From assembly GCA_003235575.1 (NCBI GenBank), contig QJVW01000011.1:1-64000 (forward strand): 64,000 bases of DNA. Reading direction: 5' to 3'. The position numbers were made by a program, and so were the translations under genes. The notes beneath the pieces were generated by a model. It saw only the letters and a list, made by a program, of their open reading frames with translations. It did no database searches and was not told the DNA's origin. Numbering within the stretch: position 1 is the first letter of the stretch; each line of letters begins with the position of its first letter. The DNA comes from Candidatus Eiseniibacteriota bacterium (GTDB lineage Bacteria; Eisenbacteria; RBG-16-71-46; SZUA-252). Below, in pieces: positions 26,314-32,980 of this stretch.

Positions 26314-26343
26314 ATGCTACGCCGCCGTGGGACGCCGCATCAA
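26314..26343 (-). promoter_or_regulatory. Promoter TTGATG-N18-TAGCAT of mgtE (minus strand)
   Basis: Read on the minus strand: TTGATG, 18 bp, TAGCAT. The -10 box ends 8 nt before the GTG start codon. Confidence 0.5.
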
Positions 26344-26364
26344 GGGCGGCGCGCCGGGCGCCGG

Positions 26365-26393
26365 TTTACCTCCCTCCGGACGGGTGGTACCGT
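26365..26393 (+). promoter_or_regulatory. Putative promoter TTTACC-N17-TACCGT of the response regulator gene
   Basis: TTTACC and TACCGT at 17 bp; the -10 ends 7 nt before the ATG. The box is weaker than the others in the window. Confidence 0.35.
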
Positions 26394-26400
26394 GAAGGGA

Positions 26401-27762
26401 ATGAACGCGCGCCAATCCCCTGCGCTCCTGTTGATCGACGACGATCCGGGAACTTCGGGCCTCCTCCAGGAGGTGTTTCGCGAGGAGGGCTACGACGTCG
26501 TCGCGGCCGCCACGGGAAGCGAAGGGTTGCTGCAGGCCGAGCGCCGGGACTTCGACGCCGTGCTCTGCGACGTCATCCTTCCCGATATCGACGGCGTCCA
26601 GGTGCTGCGCCGACTCCGCGAGCTTCGCCCCGAGATGCCCGTCATCATCATGACCGCGCACGGCACCGTGGAACTCGCCATCCGCGCCCTCGACGAAGGC
26701 GCCTTCGACTACGTCAGCAAGCCGTTCGCGATCCATTCGGTTCGCGCGTGCGTCGCGCGTGCGGTGGAGCCGCGACGCAAGGCGCCCGCCCCGGAGCCTG
26801 CCCCCGATGCGGCGGCCTCCGGCGTGCGGCCGATTCTGGGATCGCACCCGGCGATGGTCGAGCTCTACAAGCTGGTCTTCCGCGTGGCCGGGACGAAGAG
26901 CCCGGTGCTCATCGAAGGCGAGAGCGGCACCGGGAAAGAGCTGCTGGCGCGTACGATTCACGTGCAGAGCCCGCGGCGCGGCCGCCCCTTCGTCGCGGTC
27001 AACTGCACCAGCCTCTCGGAGTCGCTCCTGGAGAGCGAACTCTTCGGGCACGTCCGTGGCGCGTTCACCGGGGCGGTGGAGCGGCGGCCCGGCCTCTTCC
27101 TCGAGGCGAATCGGGGCACGATCTTTCTCGACGAAGTCGGCGACATGTCGCTGAGCATGCAGGCCAAATTGCTGCGCGTCCTGCAAGAACAGGAAGTGAA
27201 GCCCGTGGGCGGCTCCGAGACCGTGCCCGTCGACGTCCGAATCGTGGCGGCGACGCACCGCAATCTGGGAGCGATGGTCGCGGAGCGGCGATTTCGGGAG
27301 GACCTCTACTATCGCATGCGCGTCGTGGCGCTTCGCGTCCCGCCCCTCCGGGAACGGCCCGAGGACATCCCGATCCTGGCGGAGCACTTCCTTGCCCGTT
27401 TCGGCGCGCTCTCCGGTCGCTCCATTTCCGGATTCACCGAGGGGGCCATGGCCGCGCTCCAAGCCTACTCCTGGCCGGGAAACGTCCGGGAATTGGAGAA
27501 CGTCGTCGATCGCGCCGTGGCCCTGACGCCGGGCGGCGTCGTGGGTGTCGAGGATCTCTCGGAGGAAATGCGCGCCGTCTCCGCGAACGCGCCGCACGAG
27601 CTCTCCGGAGAAACCGCATCCCTGGATGACGTGATCCGACGCCACGTGCTGCGCGTCCTCGAGGCGACGGGGGGAAACAAGGCCGAGGCGGCCCGCCGTC
27701 TTGGCGTGCCGCGTAGATCGTTCTATCGGATGCTGCAGCGCTACGGCGACCCCGGAACTTGA
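26401..27762 (+). CDS. Sigma-54-dependent response regulator (NtrC family)
   Basis: A 453-residue activator of sigma-54 RNA polymerase. The receiver domain (1-125) has the acidic pocket LLIDDDPG, the phospho-acceptor Asp57 in CDVILPDIDG, and the Thr and Lys switch residues (MTAHGT, SKPF). The AAA+ domain (about 145-375) has GESGTGKE, an intact GAFTGA loop at about 220-225, Walker B TIFLDEVGDM and the FREDLYYRMRV segment. The C-terminal Fis-type helix-turn-helix is GNKAEAARRLGVPRRSFYRML. No histidine kinase gene is adjacent, so the partner is elsewhere. The region just downstream carries two dyad sites and a sigma-54 promoter, probable targets of this protein. ATG 26401 is preferred; a GTG at 26392 is possible. 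Confidence 0.95.
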   Translation: MNARQSPALLLIDDDPGTSGLLQEVFREEGYDVVAAATGSEGLLQAERRDFDAVLCDVILPDIDGVQVLRRLRELRPEMPVIIMTAHGTVELAIRALDEGAFDYVSKPFAIHSVRACVARAVEPRRKAPAPEPAPDAAASGVRPILGSHPAMVELYKLVFRVAGTKSPVLIEGESGTGKELLARTIHVQSPRRGRPFVAVNCTSLSESLLESELFGHVRGAFTGAVERRPGLFLEANRGTIFLDEVGDMSLSMQAKLLRVLQEQEVKPVGGSETVPVDVRIVAATHRNLGAMVAERRFREDLYYRMRVVALRVPPLRERPEDIPILAEHFLARFGALSGRSISGFTEGAMAALQAYSWPGNVRELENVVDRAVALTPGGVVGVEDLSEEMRAVSANAPHELSGETASLDDVIRRHVLRVLEATGGNKAEAARRLGVPRRSFYRMLQRYGDPGT

Positions 27763-27781
27763 AGGGCCACTTGGGCACATG

Positions 27782-27797
27782 TGCGCCACATTGGCTC
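27782..27797 (+). promoter_or_regulatory. Dyad site 1, probable upstream activator site
   Basis: TGCGCCACATTGGCTC: GCCA-N3-TGGC dyad, 14 of 16 positions identical to site 2, 71 bp away. It partly overlaps a perfect 10-bp palindrome GCACATGTGC (27775-27784). Its centre is about 170 bp before the predicted sigma-54 start, a normal enhancer distance. Confidence 0.55.
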
Positions 27798-27807
27798 TTA
27801 TCGTCGT

Positions 27808-27830
27808 AAAATAATATGCAATAATATTTT
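27808..27830. other. AT-rich island between the two dyad sites
   Basis: Twenty-three bases of which only two are G/C, imperfectly palindromic, in an otherwise GC-rich genome. Located between the two activator sites, it could be a bend or a binding site for a nucleoid protein that helps DNA looping. Confidence 0.4.
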
Positions 27831-27852
27831 GCAGATTACTTGGCGAATGAAA

Positions 27853-27868
27853 TGCGCCAATTTGGCTC
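27853..27868 (+). promoter_or_regulatory. Dyad site 2, probable upstream activator site
   Basis: TGCGCCAATTTGGCTC, containing the perfect 11-bp palindrome GCCAATTTGGC. A second inverted repeat TGGCG...CGCCA (27841-27859) overlaps it on the left. Centre about 100 bp before the predicted sigma-54 start. Confidence 0.55.
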
Positions 27869-27935
27869 AACCATGTCGCCTATCGATCCGCCAAGATCCC
27901 GCCGTTCGTTTCGAGCATTCCACCCAACCAAGCCA

Positions 27936-27950
27936 TGGCAAACGGGTTGC
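27936..27950 (+). promoter_or_regulatory. Sigma-54 promoter (-24/-12)
   Basis: TGGCAAACGGGTTGC: the invariant GG and GC are exactly 10 bp apart, TGGCA matches the -24 box and TTGC the -12 box. Transcription should start near 27962. Confidence 0.6.
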
Positions 27951-27961
27951 GTCCACGCCGC

Positions 27962-28152
27962 CCAAACCCGAAATTGGCACGGCCACTGGCGCGAATCATG
28001 CACTTACTCCTCAGAGTCGGGACCAGAACGGCTACTTCCAAGAATCCGCACCATGATCACGCCGTCAAACCCGTGGCCCTCGTGGCCGTGGTTTGAACGT
28101 GAGAGATGCCCCCCACAACTCACGTCGAGCACGCCCGAGGGCCGTATTTTTT
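27962..28152 (+). ncRNA. Putative sigma-54-dependent small RNA
   Basis: Predicted transcript of about 190 nt from the sigma-54 promoter to a hairpin with U6. No open frame in it has a ribosome site or the third-position GC bias of real genes here; a 32-codon frame (27998-28096) and a 44-codon frame from 28053 were considered and are unconvincing. It contains a perfect 7-bp inverted repeat ACGTGAG/CTCACGT (28097-28103 and 28119-28125, 15-nt loop) and a repeated CGTGGCC element. The position directly downstream of an NtrC-family gene resembles NrsZ of pseudomonads, a sigma-54/NtrC-controlled sRNA next to ntrC. If the terminator is leaky, it would instead be a leader for the chaperone gene at 28200. 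Prediction only. Confidence 0.45.
28131..28152 (+). terminator. Intrinsic terminator of the putative small RNA
   Basis: ACGcCC and GGcCGT pair around a GAG loop (28131-28145, one C-C mismatch), then A and six T (28147-28152). The stem is short but the U-tract is the longest in this non-coding stretch. Confidence 0.4.
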
Positions 28153-28161
28153 CGAAGGCCA

Positions 28162-28190
28162 TAGACACCCTCGCGCACCGTACCTAGACT
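28162..28190 (+). promoter_or_regulatory. Promoter TAGACA-N17-TAGACT of the chaperone gene
   Basis: TAGACA (one change from TTGACA) and TAGACT at 17 bp. The -10 ends 9 nt before the GTG at 28200, with no ribosome site, so the mRNA should be leaderless. Confidence 0.5.
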
Positions 28191-28199
28191 TTCCTTCCC

Positions 28200-31142
28200 G
28201 TGACCCACCGCCGATCACCCGCACGTTGGCCCGCCGCATGCCTGGCGACGATGTGCGCGCTCATCCTTGGCGCCGCCTCGGCGCGCGCCCAGCCGCCCGC
28301 GAGCGAGCCGGTCGAGGGAGCGCGCATCATCGCCGTCGTCGACGGCATTCCGATCCGGCAGCTCGAATGGGATCGCTTGGCGCCGCCGTACTTCAAAGAG
28401 ATCGAGGCGGAAGCGGGGCGCCCGCTGACCGGGGCCGAACGGCGCACCCTCAGCCGCAACGTCCTCCACGAACTGATTCGCGAGCGGCTTTGGATCGCGG
28501 ACGCGAAACGCCGCGGGATGGCCGTGACCGAAGCGCAGATCGACGCACGGCTGAAGCAGAGCAATTTCTTCAAGACGGACGGGAAGCTGGACGAGCAGAA
28601 GTTTCAAGCGTTCAAGCGATCTCCCACGTCCAACTATCCCACGCTCCGAACGCAGACTGAATTGGGGCTCCTGCTCGAGCAGTATCAGCGGTGGATGGCG
28701 CGCCGCTTCAGTCCGCGCGACTCCGAACTGCGCCAGGCGTTCCGGGAACGGACGATTCAGGCGACCCTCCGCTACTTCCTCTTTGGTCCCGACGCGATTT
28801 CCCTGAACCCGGAGGCGGGCGACGCCGACATCCGGGCCTACTACGCGGCGCACCCCGAGCTCTTTCGCGCACCCGCCGAGGCCCGGATCCAGTACGTGAA
28901 GATTCCGGCGACGGCCGACGCCGCGGCAAGCGACAGCGCTCGCGCCGCGGCGATCGAAGCCGGTCGCCGCGCGGCCGTGGATCTCCTGGCGGCTATCAAC
29001 GCCGGCGCGCCGGCGGAGACGGCCGCCAAGATCTATGGAGGGTTCCATGAGAGCGGATGGTTCCAGCTCGGGGACCCGATTCGCGGACTCGGCCGGAGCG
29101 AAGATCTGACGGCGGCCGTTCGAGACGGGGAGGTCGGCGCATGGCTCCGCGAGCCCGTCCACATCGGTCCGCTGTTCGTGATCGCACGGATCGTCGAGAA
29201 GAAGGAGGCGAAGTCGGTGCCGTTGCGCGAGGCGGCCGCGCTCGCGAAGAAGCAGGCCGACGCAGCCATTCAGAGCGCGTACGTCGACTCGCTGGCGCGC
29301 CGTGAACTGGCGCTCCACCCCGACGCCTACGTTCGTCCGCGGCTCGACGCCGTGGTCGTGGCGCGTCCGCTGGCGGCCTACGAGGAATCGAAGCGGATCT
29401 CCGACAAGGACATCCGCAAAGCGCTCGAACGGGCGCGGCGCGAGGCGGGCGTTTCCGACACCGCGCGCGCCTGGCTCGATTCGGTGCGGACCACGCTTCC
29501 CGCGCGTCTCGGCCGGGAACGTCGACTGGCCAAGGCGATGCGCGCCATGCGCGACGTCGTCAAGGACCTCCGCAAGGGAAGCGATGCCGCGCGCGTCGCC
29601 GAGCGACGACAGGCCACGCTTTCGCGCGTGGATCTCTACCAGGGCCAGCCGACCGCCCACGCGGGGCTGCTCGAGGGCGCGTTCCTGGATTCCCTCTACA
29701 CGCTCCGGCCGGGCGCCGTCCCCGAACCGCGGGTTTCCCGCGACTCGATCTTCGTCGTTCGGATCGAGGCGCTCGATCCCGCCTTCCGCCCGCCGTACGA
29801 GACCGTGCGGGAGGAGACGCGCACCGCGGCCCTTCAGGAGCGCCAGCGAAATCTGGAGGAAGAAGCCAGAGCGTGGTTCGCCGAGCGGCGGGAGCGGTAC
29901 ATGACGCCGACCCGGTTCGTCTTCGACGCCGCGTTCTTCTCGAAGGAGACGCTCGACACGCTCGGGGTTCCCGAGGACTCGATCGCCGCCTATCACCGGA
30001 CGCACCCGCTCGAGTTCACCGAAGTGGCCCGCGCGCGCATCCGCCACATCCTCGTCGCGGTCGGGCCTTCCGAGCCGGGGCGTGCGAAGGATGCGGCGCG
30101 ACAGAAGGCGCTGGATCTCCGGGAGCGAATCGTGAAGGGCGCCGACTTCGCGGACGTCGCCCAGGTGACCTCCGACGACAAGGCGTCGGCGGCGCGCGGC
30201 GGGGACCTGGGCGAGTTGATCCGCAGCCAACTGGCGCCGGAGTTCGCGGCGGTCGCCTTCTCCATCCCGGTCGGACAGGTCAGCGAGCCGGTCCTCACGC
30301 GCTACGGCTACCACCTGATTCGGGTGGACGAGCGCATTCCGGAGCGGCTTCGCCCGCTCGACGAGTGCCGGGCGGAGATCCGGCGCCTGCTGGCGGAGGA
30401 GTACGCCGATTCGGCGGCGCATCGCGCGGCGCGCACGCTGATTCGCGACGCGTCCGACAGCGCGTCGTTCGCCGCCGGCGCGGCATCCGTGGGCGGCGCG
30501 CGCCGGTACGGCCCCCTGGCCGCGAACGAGTCGGTCGGACCCTGGAGGGACGTGCCCGGGCTGGGCGAGGCCATGGCCTCGCTCGCCGTCGGGGGGATCG
30601 CGCCGGAGCCGCTGCCCGTGGGGACGGGATACCTCGTCGTGCGCAAGGTGCGCGAGGCGCCGCCGGTGAAGGCGGCGTTCGAGGAGGTGAAGAACCGCGT
30701 CGTGGACGACTACCAGGCGTCGCGGCGGCGCGCCATCGCCGAGGAGCGTGGGCGGCGGATCCGGGAGCGCGTCGAGGCCGGCGCCAACCTCGATTCGCTC
30801 TTTCTCCGGTACGGCGGCCTGCGCCGAAGCAAACCCTTCGGGATGGCGGGGCCGATCCCCGACTTCGCGCGCGATCCATCGATCGGTCGCGATTCGCTCT
30901 ATCTGAGCCGGATCTTCGCGTCCAAGCCCGGCGCCGTGCTGCCTCCGCTCGAGGGGGCGAGCGGAACGCTCTACGCCATCGTGGAGTCGCTCTCGGAACC
31001 CTCCTCCTCCGAGTACGCGTCGCGCCGCGAGGACCTGCGCCGCGAGTTGATGGAGCAGCGCACCGAGGTGTGGACCGACCGGCTGCGTTCGCGCGCGACC
31101 ATCGAGATTCGCCGCGAGGACCTGAAGGGTCTGGGGCGGTAA
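28200..31142 (+). CDS. Large periplasmic SurA/PpiD-like peptidyl-prolyl isomerase
   Basis: A 980-residue exported chaperone for folding of envelope proteins. Residues 1-30 form a signal peptide (basic start, ACLATMCALILGAASARA). A SurA/PpiD N-terminal chaperone domain follows (about 40-180, with ELIRERLWIADAKRRGM). A parvulin domain at about 612-712 contains ARIRHILVAVG, ASAARGGDLGE and the closing GYHLIRVDERI; an earlier, degenerate parvulin-like region spans about 215-350. The rest is helical and probably chaperone surface. The length is greater than PpiD (about 620) and SurA (about 430). The GTG start is kept because it alone gives a complete signal peptide and lies 9 nt after a -10 box. 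No membrane anchor beyond the signal peptide is seen. Confidence 0.85.
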   Translation: MTHRRSPARWPAACLATMCALILGAASARAQPPASEPVEGARIIAVVDGIPIRQLEWDRLAPPYFKEIEAEAGRPLTGAERRTLSRNVLHELIRERLWIADAKRRGMAVTEAQIDARLKQSNFFKTDGKLDEQKFQAFKRSPTSNYPTLRTQTELGLLLEQYQRWMARRFSPRDSELRQAFRERTIQATLRYFLFGPDAISLNPEAGDADIRAYYAAHPELFRAPAEARIQYVKIPATADAAASDSARAAAIEAGRRAAVDLLAAINAGAPAETAAKIYGGFHESGWFQLGDPIRGLGRSEDLTAAVRDGEVGAWLREPVHIGPLFVIARIVEKKEAKSVPLREAAALAKKQADAAIQSAYVDSLARRELALHPDAYVRPRLDAVVVARPLAAYEESKRISDKDIRKALERARREAGVSDTARAWLDSVRTTLPARLGRERRLAKAMRAMRDVVKDLRKGSDAARVAERRQATLSRVDLYQGQPTAHAGLLEGAFLDSLYTLRPGAVPEPRVSRDSIFVVRIEALDPAFRPPYETVREETRTAALQERQRNLEEEARAWFAERRERYMTPTRFVFDAAFFSKETLDTLGVPEDSIAAYHRTHPLEFTEVARARIRHILVAVGPSEPGRAKDAARQKALDLRERIVKGADFADVAQVTSDDKASAARGGDLGELIRSQLAPEFAAVAFSIPVGQVSEPVLTRYGYHLIRVDERIPERLRPLDECRAEIRRLLAEEYADSAAHRAARTLIRDASDSASFAAGAASVGGARRYGPLAANESVGPWRDVPGLGEAMASLAVGGIAPEPLPVGTGYLVVRKVREAPPVKAAFEEVKNRVVDDYQASRRRAIAEERGRRIRERVEAGANLDSLFLRYGGLRRSKPFGMAGPIPDFARDPSIGRDSLYLSRIFASKPGAVLPPLEGASGTLYAIVESLSEPSSSEYASRREDLRRELMEQRTEVWTDRLRSRATIEIRREDLKGLGR

Positions 31143-31145
31143 CCC

Positions 31146-31177
31146 CGCCGGACCGCGCGGCCGGCGTTCTCCTTTTT
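31146..31177 (+). terminator. Probable intrinsic terminator after the chaperone gene
   Basis: CGCCGG (31146-31151) pairs with CCGGCG (31161-31166); CCGCGCGG between them can extend the stem; five T follow at 31173-31177. It lies just before the radC promoter. Confidence 0.45.
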
Positions 31178-31179
31178 CC

Positions 31180-31209
31180 TTGCCGGGGCCTCCGCGCCCC
31201 GCCTAGCAT
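31180..31209 (+). promoter_or_regulatory. Promoter TTGCCG-N18-TAGCAT of radC
   Basis: TTGCCG and TAGCAT at 18 bp, expected start near 31216. The leader of about 40 nt carries a strong GGAGGA 6 nt before the ATG. Confidence 0.5.
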
Positions 31210-31255
31210 TCTCTCGCCTCGCTTCACCCCCGCGGTCCGGCTCGGAGGATCTCCG

Positions 31256-31948
31256 ATGACCGGAAGCCATGCCGTCGCACCGATGCACGAACGACACGTA
31301 TCCGATCGCCCCCGGGAGCGGCTGCTCGAATGGGGCGCCGCCGCGCTTTCCGACGTCGATCTCCTGGCCGTGCTCCTCGGTACCGGCACGAGCGGCGCCG
31401 ATGTCATGGAAACGGCCGGAAGGGTGGCGCGCGCCGTGAACCTGCGCCGCCTGCACCTCGTTCCGATCGAGGACTTCCAGGCGATTCGAGGGCTGGGACC
31501 GGCGCGTACGGCCCAACTCCTGGCGGCGGCGGAACTGGGGCGCCGGCTCTGGCCGGACGGCGATGCGGCGCCCCTCGTACGGGGTCCGGAGCAGATCTAC
31601 GACTTGACCCGCGACATCCGGAGCGCGAACCGGGAGCACTTCGTCGGGTTCTACCTCAACGCGCGCCATCAGGTGCTCCGGCGCGCTATCATCTCGATCG
31701 GCAGCCTGAACGCAAGCATCGTCCACCCGCGCGAGGTCTTCCTTAGCGCCATCGCGCTCTCGGCGGCGAGCCTCGTGCTCGCGCACAACCATCCCTCGGG
31801 GGATCCGACCCCAAGCGAGGAGGATCTGGCCATCACGCGTCGGCTATCGGAGGCGGGACGCCTCCTCGGGATCGAACTCGTCGACCACGTCGTCGTGGCG
31901 CGAGACGCGTACGTGTCGTTCCGCGAGCGGAAGCTGCTCCGCGGATGA
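31256..31948 (+). CDS. radC: RadC family JAMM-domain protein
   Basis: A 230-residue member of the widespread RadC (UPF0758) family, historically linked to DNA repair, though that role is uncertain. The N-terminal part carries a helix-hairpin-helix (AIRGLGPARTAQLLAAAELGRR). The C-terminal JAMM metalloprotease-like domain has the zinc motif AHNHPSGDPTPSEED and an upstream catalytic-type Glu (VHPREVF). The ATG is set by GGAGGA 6 nt upstream. It overlaps the next gene by 4 nt (ATGA). Confidence 0.94.
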   Translation: MTGSHAVAPMHERHVSDRPRERLLEWGAAALSDVDLLAVLLGTGTSGADVMETAGRVARAVNLRRLHLVPIEDFQAIRGLGPARTAQLLAAAELGRRLWPDGDAAPLVRGPEQIYDLTRDIRSANREHFVGFYLNARHQVLRRAIISIGSLNASIVHPREVFLSAIALSAASLVLAHNHPSGDPTPSEEDLAITRRLSEAGRLLGIELVDHVVVARDAYVSFRERKLLRG

Positions 31949-32958
31949 TCGCGCGGCCGCTGCGTCCGACCGTGGCCTCGCTGGCGGGGGCGCTGGCGCT
32001 GGCGCTGCTGGCCGCCGGGTGCGGCGGCAGCCGTCAGATGATGCCGCCCGTGGCGTCGGACGCGCCGCCCTCGTACCTGATCGCGAGCGCCGACACCGCG
32101 CTGGCCATCGGGGACGTCGAGGGTGCGCGCCGGCTACTGACCCGGGCGCTGGCCGTCGCGCCCGAAAGCGCCCGGGTGCACGTCGCGTGGGGTCGCCTCC
32201 ACACGGCGTTGCGGCGCTACAAGGACGCCAAGGATTCGTTCGACCGGGCGGAGGCGCTCGATCCCGGCTCCGGCGAGCCGGCCTATTGGCTGGGGCGGGC
32301 GTACCAGGAGGCGGGCGACACCAGGGCCGCCGCCGCCGCGTTCACGCGCGCGCTGCGCCGCGATCCCACGCATCGCGCGGCCTCCGCGGCGTTGCTCCCC
32401 CTGCTTGGAGCACGCTACGAGGCGGCGGGCATTCCGGCGGCGTACGCGGCGCTCGCGAGTCGGTCTACCATTTCGCGCGCGGAATTGTCGGTCGCGCTGG
32501 CCGTGGAGCTGGGCGCCGATCCCGACCGATCGGTGTGGCGCTCCGACGCGCCCCTCGAGGGCGACGAGGAGGAACTCACCGCCGCCTGGGCGGGGCGTTG
32601 GGTCCGCGCGGCGGCGATGCGCGGATGGATCACGCCGTATCCCGACGGCACCTATCGCCTGGATGATCCGGTGACGCGCGCGGTACTGGCGTTGACCCTC
32701 GCCAGGGTCGATCGCCAATGGACCGGATCGGCGCCCGCCGCCGGGAGCGAACCCGACCGCGCGTTCTCGGATCTCGGTCCGCGCCACTACCTCGTGCGCG
32801 CCGCTTCCGAAGCGGCGGACGCGGGCCTGCCGTTGCGCGGCGATGACGGTCGCTTCGAGCCATGGTCCGCCGCGACGGGCGCCGAGGCGCTCGCCGCGGT
32901 ACGCGGATTGGCGAGGCGCCTCGGAGCGACGCCGATCGTTTCTCCCGAATTTCCGTAG
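31945..32958 (+). CDS. TPR lipoprotein with an SLH-like domain
   Basis: A 337-residue predicted lipoprotein: the signal peptide ends in the lipobox LLAAGC (Cys26). Residues about 40-165 are TPR repeats (AWGRLHTALRRYKDAKDSFDRAEALDPGSGEPAYWLGRAYQEAGD). The C-terminal part (about 205-325) looks like S-layer homology units: GWITPYPDGTYRLDDPVTRAVLALTL, split as WITPYPDGTYRLDDPVTRA, and FSDLGPRHYLVRAA with AADAGLPLRGDDGRFEPW. SLH domains usually bind peptidoglycan-linked polymers, so the protein may bridge outer membrane and cell wall. ATGA overlap with radC implies co-translation despite unrelated roles. Function is inferred from domains only. Confidence 0.75.
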   Translation: MIARPLRPTVASLAGALALALLAAGCGGSRQMMPPVASDAPPSYLIASADTALAIGDVEGARRLLTRALAVAPESARVHVAWGRLHTALRRYKDAKDSFDRAEALDPGSGEPAYWLGRAYQEAGDTRAAAAAFTRALRRDPTHRAASAALLPLLGARYEAAGIPAAYAALASRSTISRAELSVALAVELGADPDRSVWRSDAPLEGDEEELTAAWAGRWVRAAAMRGWITPYPDGTYRLDDPVTRAVLALTLARVDRQWTGSAPAAGSEPDRAFSDLGPRHYLVRAASEAADAGLPLRGDDGRFEPWSAATGAEALAAVRGLARRLGATPIVSPEFP

Positions 32959-32967
32959 TCGCTTTGG

Positions 32968-32973
32968 TAGAAT
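32968..32973 (+). promoter_or_regulatory. -10 box TAGAAT just before a start codon
   Basis: TAGAAT ends 7 nt before the ATG at 32981, in the same position as the other suspected leaderless promoters. No good -35 is seen 16-19 bp upstream, so confidence is low. Confidence 0.35.
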
Positions 32974-32980
32974 CGAAGGC

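Noticed and set aside
27975-27989. A second sigma-54-like element starting with a perfect TGGCACG
   Set aside because: The -12 half reads CTGGC and gives GG-N11-GC spacing, which is normally not tolerated. The box at 27936 has exact spacing.
27998-28096. A 32-codon frame beginning ATG CAC TTA inside the putative small RNA
   Set aside because: No ribosome site, codon choice unlike neighbouring genes, and the product (MHLLLRVGTRTATSK...) has no recognisable feature. A small peptide cannot be excluded, but the non-coding reading is simpler.
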